NCBI GenBank assembly: GCA_963210315.1
Contig: OY723276.1
Location: 1,860,001-1,924,000 of the forward strand
Direction: 5' to 3'
Origin: Rhynchopus euleeides
Taxonomy: Eukaryota > Euglenozoa > Diplonemea > Diplonemida > Diplonemidae
DNA length: 64,000 bases
Part shown: positions 59,859-64,000 of the stretch, piece after piece
How the letters are laid out: each line of letters begins with the position of its first letter
Numbering within the stretch: the stretch's first letter is position 1
Program-made: the position numbers and the translations under genes
The notes under the pieces: model-generated
What the model saw: the letters and a program-made list of their open reading frames with translations, nothing else
Database searches by the model: none
What the model was told of the DNA's origin: nothing

Positions 59859-60880
59859 CTCCCCGACACCAGCAGGGGACGCCCGCGGGCCACGACCCTC
59901 CCCCCCGCCGCGGTAGTGTATGTGAAGGCAGTACCATCTGCCCCCCCGTCAACAAGAGGACGCCCCCGCAAGACCGAGACGAGCGTGACCCCGGAGGAAG
60001 CAACCACCATTCGCCAGGAACTGCAACACACCCTGGCCCAAGCCCTCGCACCCACATACTGGGGGGCCCTCCGCCGCACATACGACAGGTACTCGCAGTT
60101 CCGGGAAGGGTGGATGAAAGCGGAGAGGCGAACACTGCCACACGACGAAGGGGCGGTGCTGTGGGTCACGAAGCAACGGAAGGACGGGCTATCAGTGCAG
60201 TCCGCCCTCCAGTACCTCAACAACCTTGCAGCAGCACTCAGACGCTTCGCAGCGTTCCCCCTCGACGGAAAACAAATTGTGGCGGACTACAGGCGGGCGC
60301 TGAAACGGGGAGGAGCACTACGACCACTGAAGCAAGCAGAACCAGCAACAGCCCACACAACATCCGGGAGGCGCTAGCGAAGGAGCCACGTCCCCTCGTG
60401 AAACTGCTGCTCGGCATCATGTGGGGGGGTGCGGCAAGGGCCTCGGACGCACTGCGCTTGTATGTGAAGGACGTCACAGCGGAAAAGCGCAGCGAGCCGA
60501 TATACGTGCGCTGGACCCAGTCGAAGGCGGACCCCTTCCACATGGGTCACATCACAGGGATCTCCCTGCCGAAGGACCTACACCGTATCCTCCGACACCG
60601 CCTCCGCAGGGCGCGCAGAGCAGGAGAGACGAGACTGTTCCCGGCGGACGTCACCTACCGGACCGTGGTAAAAGCCGTCAAGCGGGCACGGAGGGGGCTC
60701 ACGGCACACTCTCTGCGGAGGGGGGCACTCACACAGCTTGCGCGAAAGAACGTTCCACTGGAGGAGGTGCGCCTCCTCTCGAGACACGCGACGGTCGACA
60801 GTGTGATGCGTTACGTATCAGCGGCGGAAAACGCACACGCGCGCGAGACAGCACAGGTGTCGGCGAAGATCGAGTGGTGA
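59859..60880 (+). pseudogene. Tyrosine recombinase of element 4, with a frameshift
   Basis: The N-terminal half is in the gag frame (up to about 60345, ...ALKRGGALRPLKQAEPAT) and then runs to a stop at 60377. The catalytic half is in the next frame (NIREALAKEPRPLVKLLLGI onward) and ends at 60880. Element 1 reads straight through the equivalent place, so a one-base change in 60340-60355 broke the gene. The catalytic residues themselves remain: GAARASDAL, AHSLRRG, SRHAT, MRYVS. Confidence 0.82.
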
Positions 60881-60882
60881 AG

Positions 60883-62715
60883 AAAAAACGACAGCAAGGG
60901 GGGACGACGCGCACACAGCCAAAACCCCTGACAGCAACCCACTTCCCGGGGACCACGAGGCTGTTCGCAGCGCGCCGCTACTACGAAGATGCCACACCCG
61001 ACGAAGCCGCGTCCGACCCACCACCCAGTGATGAGGAAGCGTGGAGCGAGGTGGATAGCGCAGAGTCGTACGGTCCGGGTGTCGAGGACCTCTACGGGGA
61101 GGACTTGGGTGTGTGCACGGGGGGGAAGGTGATACGGCCAGCCAACGCGAAGACGGAGCTGTCGGAGGAAGAGGACTACATCGCGGAGATCTGCACCTCG
61201 CGCCTCAATCTCAAGGAACTGCGACGGTTGGACAGCGAGGGTGAACTGACGGGGGTCTTGGACCTCATCACCAAGCCAGCCGCTTTCGCTGACGCACTGC
61301 TTCCCGAGGCCCGCCAAGAACTACGTAAAACGGGGAGGAAGGTATCACGCCACATGTTGCACCACCTGGACACCTTGGTTGAGTATGGCGTCCTGACGGA
61401 GGCGGATGCACACCCGTACCTCACGCTGCCAGCGTTCACCGTGTCCAAGAAGTCTGGGGGCCAACGTTTCATCGTCGACGCAAGGCGGCTAAATGCACTG
61501 ATGACACGCCCACCGGACATGCGTTTGCAGGACATCACGGAGGTGACACAGCGAGTGGCCGCGGCGAGCTGGGTGGTGATGGCAGATGCACGCAGCTGGT
61601 TCTACCAGTTCCCCGTACACAAGGAGATCCAACGCTATTTCGAAGTGCGCCTAGGCGGGGAGAGAAAGACATTCGTGAAGACCTTCCTGACTGTCATGTG
61701 CATGGGGTGGTCACATTCCCCGGCAATCGCGAACCGCAGCGCACGCGTGCTGCTCCCGCCAGAGCACGGAATAGTCTGGATTGACAACTTCATCGCTGTC
61801 GGAGACTCCCTACCAGAGGCACAGGCGAGGTACGCCGACTTCATCAGCCGCTGCGAGAAGGTGGGGGCCGCCCTGAACTTCGACGACACACAACACGGCG
61901 TGCCGCTGCAGGACTTCACAGTGTTCGGGATCCACTTCGACCTGACGCGACACCGTTTCCACATGGACACAGCCTGGGTGCAAAAAGCCCTCGGACGGGA
62001 AGAGTACAAGGAAGTCGTCAACGGCCACACGACACCACGCAGGGCGTTCAGAGTATTCGGGTCTTTCGTCTGGCAGTCGTATGTGATGCGGACACCGATG
62101 TGTTACATGCCAGCCGTGTTGTCCTTCGTGCGGCGCATCGCGAAGCAGACGCACTCAAACAACGCCCGATGGGACTCCAGGGTCGCAGTACCTCCGTCGG
62201 TGCAGGCGGAGACAGTGGCGCGGGCACGCCTCATCGAGGACAACGAGTGGTATACGCCGCAGAACCCGCCACCGACCATTGAGCTCTGGACAGACGCGTC
62301 ATCCACGGCGTGGGCGGCGGTGCTCGTGCTGCCGGGAGGGGAGTCAGTGTCCCAAGGGGCGTTCGAAGGGAGCGACGCGGACACGAACATCTTCCTGAAG
62401 GAAGCGTATGCAGTGTGGCAGGGGGTGCGCATGATGCAGCGTGTGAGGGAGGCAAGCGTAACCTGCCACATAGACAACCTCGGCCTGGTGTTCGCGCTCC
62501 GGAAGGGCCACTGCGCCAACTACCGAGGCAACCTCCTGCTGCAGGAGATATACACAACAGCGCGCCGCCAGCAGATACGACTTATTCCACACTGGGTTGC
62601 GACCCACGACCAACGCGCAGACGCGTACACGCGAGGGACGCAGGCCACACACCCCGTGGAGTTGCCACCAGTGTCGATGCCACCTACACTTTTACCAGCG
62701 CGGCCGCCTCGTTGA
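60883..62715 (+). CDS. RT-RNase H of element 4
   Basis: Open, in the -1 frame relative to YR, as in element 1. It has no early ATG, so the start is uncertain and -1 shifting or reinitiation is possible. RT motifs: FTVSKKSGGQRFIVDARRLN, MADARSWFYQF, MGWSHSPAIANR, VWIDNF (61777-61791) with Asn at the second Asp position. The connection segment (FRVFGSFVWQSYVMRTPMCY) is followed by a full RNase H: TDASSTAW, Glu in FLKEAYAVW, CHIDNLGL, and a final Asp in THDQRADAYTRG. It is complete, in contrast to the broken copy in element 1, and serves as the reference for the family here. Confidence 0.82.
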   Translation, partial: KKRQQGGTTRTQPKPLTATHFPGTTRLFAARRYYEDATPDEAASDPPPSDEEAWSEVDSAESYGPGVEDLYGEDLGVCTGGKVIRPANAKTELSEEEDYIAEICTSRLNLKELRRLDSEGELTGVLDLITKPAAFADALLPEARQELRKTGRKVSRHMLHHLDTLVEYGVLTEADAHPYLTLPAFTVSKKSGGQRFIVDARRLNALMTRPPDMRLQDITEVTQRVAAASWVVMADARSWFYQFPVHKEIQRYFEVRLGGERKTFVKTFLTVMCMGWSHSPAIANRSARVLLPPEHGIVWIDNFIAVGDSLPEAQARYADFISRCEKVGAALNFDDTQHGVPLQDFTVFGIHFDLTRHRFHMDTAWVQKALGREEYKEVVNGHTTPRRAFRVFGSFVWQSYVMRTPMCYMPAVLSFVRRIAKQTHSNNARWDSRVAVPPSVQAETVARARLIEDNEWYTPQNPPPTIELWTDASSTAWAAVLVLPGGESVSQGAFEGSDADTNIFLKEAYAVWQGVRMMQRVREASVTCHIDNLGLVFALRKGHCANYRGNLLLQEIYTTARRQQIRLIPHWVATHDQRADAYTRGTQATHPVELPPVSMPPTLLPARPPR

Positions 62716-62752
62716 GAACGAGACGGACACGTCCCTCCGGATGAGGGTCCTG

Positions 62753-63015
62753 GTGTAGAAGCGTCAACGCAACAAACAAAAGGAAATTCATCAGAGCGGT
62801 TGTAGCTGTGAAGTGATAGGGCGCTTTTTAAGCACACTCGTGTGAGCGGAAAGCGCCCCACCACAGCTGCAACCAAACGTGCTCTATACACTAACCCCAC
62901 CCTTCATCAGGCTCAGGGTGTGATCAGTTCAGGGTTTTGTGTGTAGAAGCGTCAACGCAACAAACAAAAGGAAATTCATCAGAGCGGTTGTAGCTGTGAA
63001 GTGATAGGGCGCTTT
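62753..63015 (+). repeat. B1-A2-B2 right-hand repeats of element 4
   Basis: B1 (62753-62827) and B2 (62941-63015) are 75-bp copies running from GTGTAGAAGCGTCAACGCAA to GTGATAGGGCGCTTT. A2 (62828-62940) begins with the hairpin CACACTCGTGTG. The order and lengths parallel element 3 although the sequences differ. Each B copy holds the palindromic box GCGTCAACGC (62761-62770, 62949-62958). Confidence 0.9.
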
Positions 63016-63713
63016 CTTCGCTAGGCTCGGGGGTGGGCACCTCATTGAAATGATCTCATACAATGTGGCGAATCTGTGCTATTACACGACAGCAGTGAGG
63101 GTGGGGATGACGTACCACATGGTCCCGTTCAGAGGGGGCGGTGCGTATGTTGTCAACTACACAGAGGTTGCCAGTCATTTTGACCTGGCTCTCGATGACG
63201 CGCGTGCCAAGTGGCGTGTCTCGCTTTAAGGCTTCCCGTCTCCAGCCGGAGGAGGGGGTTGCTGTGGTTCCTTTGTGAGGCAGCACTGCTTGCCAGTCAG
63301 GGCGCCTTCTACACCGGTCAGGGGGGGCGGTGTGTCGTCTGCAGAAGGGGCCCGAAGGGCGCAACGAGGTGATGCTACAGAGATGGGCACCAGCTTTGTT
63401 CGGGATGGGGATGTGAACCGCTTTTGGGCCGGCTTCTCTCTCATTGTCCTGTGGGCAGGGTAGGCCAGTGTGTGTGTGGGTGGTGGTGGTGGGGATCGAG
63501 TGTGCATGAGTGTGCCGCATGTCGGGTTCGATGCCTGCACGTGCAGGCAAACAAAGCTAGAATGGGATAAGACAAAAGAACAGAACGTGCATTAAGTGAA
63601 TGAGTGGTACACGTGGTGTTCGCACTGGTCAGGCCGCAACACGTTTGCCAAGAAGTGAGAAGTGGCAAACGAAGGAAGCTGTGTGCTCTGCACTTTGTGC
63701 AGTCTGACGACGT
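63015..63713 (+). repeat. 699-bp direct repeat, right copy (with a GT61 gene fragment)
   Basis: Second copy of 58154-58852. Bases 63015-63229 encode the last 71 residues of the GT61 protein without a start, so this is a gene fragment. After 63713 the original downstream host sequence (GCGACCCGCCTCTGG) continues, as in the related copy at about 53680, while the left copy is interrupted here by element 4. Confidence 0.92.
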
Positions 63714-64000
63714 GCGACCCGCCTCTGGTGTTCCCTGCTGCCCTGATGAGCACTGCCAGGACTGCCACTGCACATGCATCCCACAGGCCACACCCCCCTG
63801 TACACACTGTCATGTTGACCCCAGCAGTGCTCCTTATGGCCGCTTACTCTGGGTTGGGGTGTATAGGGTGGCGCGCGACAGGTGGGTGTTCGCCAGACGG
63901 GCCACGCGAGCCGGACGACGACGGGGTGTGCGCGATGTCGGTCTTTCCCGGGCTGTCAGGGTACTGCGAGTGTGAGAGTGGGGTCACAGTCGGTTTCGAC
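63714..64000. other. Non-coding window end
   Basis: The first ~50 bases continue the dispersed repeat also seen at 53686-53735. The rest is unique, and the open frame through it has no recognisable motif. Confidence 0.5.

Larger units (their letters stand above)
58853..63015 (+). mobile_element. YR retrotransposon 'element 4', 5'-truncated
   Basis: Same family as element 1 but clearly diverged. It starts abruptly inside gag (the A1 repeat and about 30 gag residues are missing). It continues with Gag, UGA, a frameshifted YR and an intact-looking RT-RNase H, and ends with complete B1 (62753-62827), A2 (62828-62940) and B2 (62941-63015) repeats. Host sequence equal to that at 58154 follows directly. 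The left end is thus a secondary junction, while the right end is an authentic terminus. Confidence 0.88.

Noticed and set aside
60877-60895. A-AAA-AAC slippery heptamer at the YR-RT boundary of element 4 as a -1 frameshift site
   Set aside because: It lies after the YR stop codon and is absent from element 1, so it cannot serve the shift.

Overview
The window is eukaryotic nuclear DNA from a protist. It is GC-rich and full of homopolymer runs, minisatellites and mobile elements. Every host gene I can support is one long, apparently intronless reading frame on the + strand (602-7291, 28619-34201, 41138-43342, 49404-51995, 53934-55304, 56530-58368). The tyrosine-recombinase (YR) retrotransposons lie in the same direction and carry their domains in the order Gag, YR, RT-RNase H, the order known for VIPER elements of trypanosomatids. 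One-way intronless genes, a membrane adenylate cyclase with the ATP-type residue pair, and VIPER-like elements together suggest a euglenozoan, perhaps a diplonemid. This is inference: I found no rRNA, spliced-leader or organelle marker.

Layout. 1-7300: a giant secreted/membrane protein with two WSC-type domains, a 171-bp (57-residue) Pro/Thr repeat and a multi-pass C-terminus. 7500-17600: transposon debris, including a 1.3-kb TA-flanked element (7898-9218), and a nearly complete YR retroelement (10241-15812, 'element 1'). 17648-28375: a 41-bp satellite array, cut at one point by a second YR retroelement (23581-27596, 'element 3') with perfect split direct repeats A1-B1-A2-B2 and no target duplication. 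28619-34201: one 1860-codon frame joining a complete ubiquitin-specific protease (USP) domain to a complete DDE (PIF/Harbinger or IS5-like) transposase domain and a histone-H1-like tail. 34200-41100: non-coding with two minisatellites sharing a GCCCCTCGGGC hairpin. 41138-43342: adenylate cyclase. 44090-44575: remnant of an element-3-like retroelement. 45641-49061: three transposons nested in one another, each with its own target duplication. 49404-58368: PP2C phosphatase, ubiquitin-like/WD40 protein, GT61-type glycosyltransferase. 58853-63015: a third YR retroelement ('element 4'), 5'-truncated and frameshifted, between two 699-bp direct copies of host sequence.

How things fit together. The YR elements share an unusual expression layout: Gag ends in a single UGA followed by C, and YR continues directly in the same frame (elements 1 and 4; in element 3 after a presumed frame slip in a poly-G tract). 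This points to stop-codon readthrough. Both preserved RT domains read I-D-N where most RTs have x-D-D. The ends of element 3 and of the 44-kb remnant keep two consecutive hairpins whose second stem has changed on both sides, so structure has been conserved rather than sequence. The strongest candidate for an undescribed system is the USP-DDE fusion.
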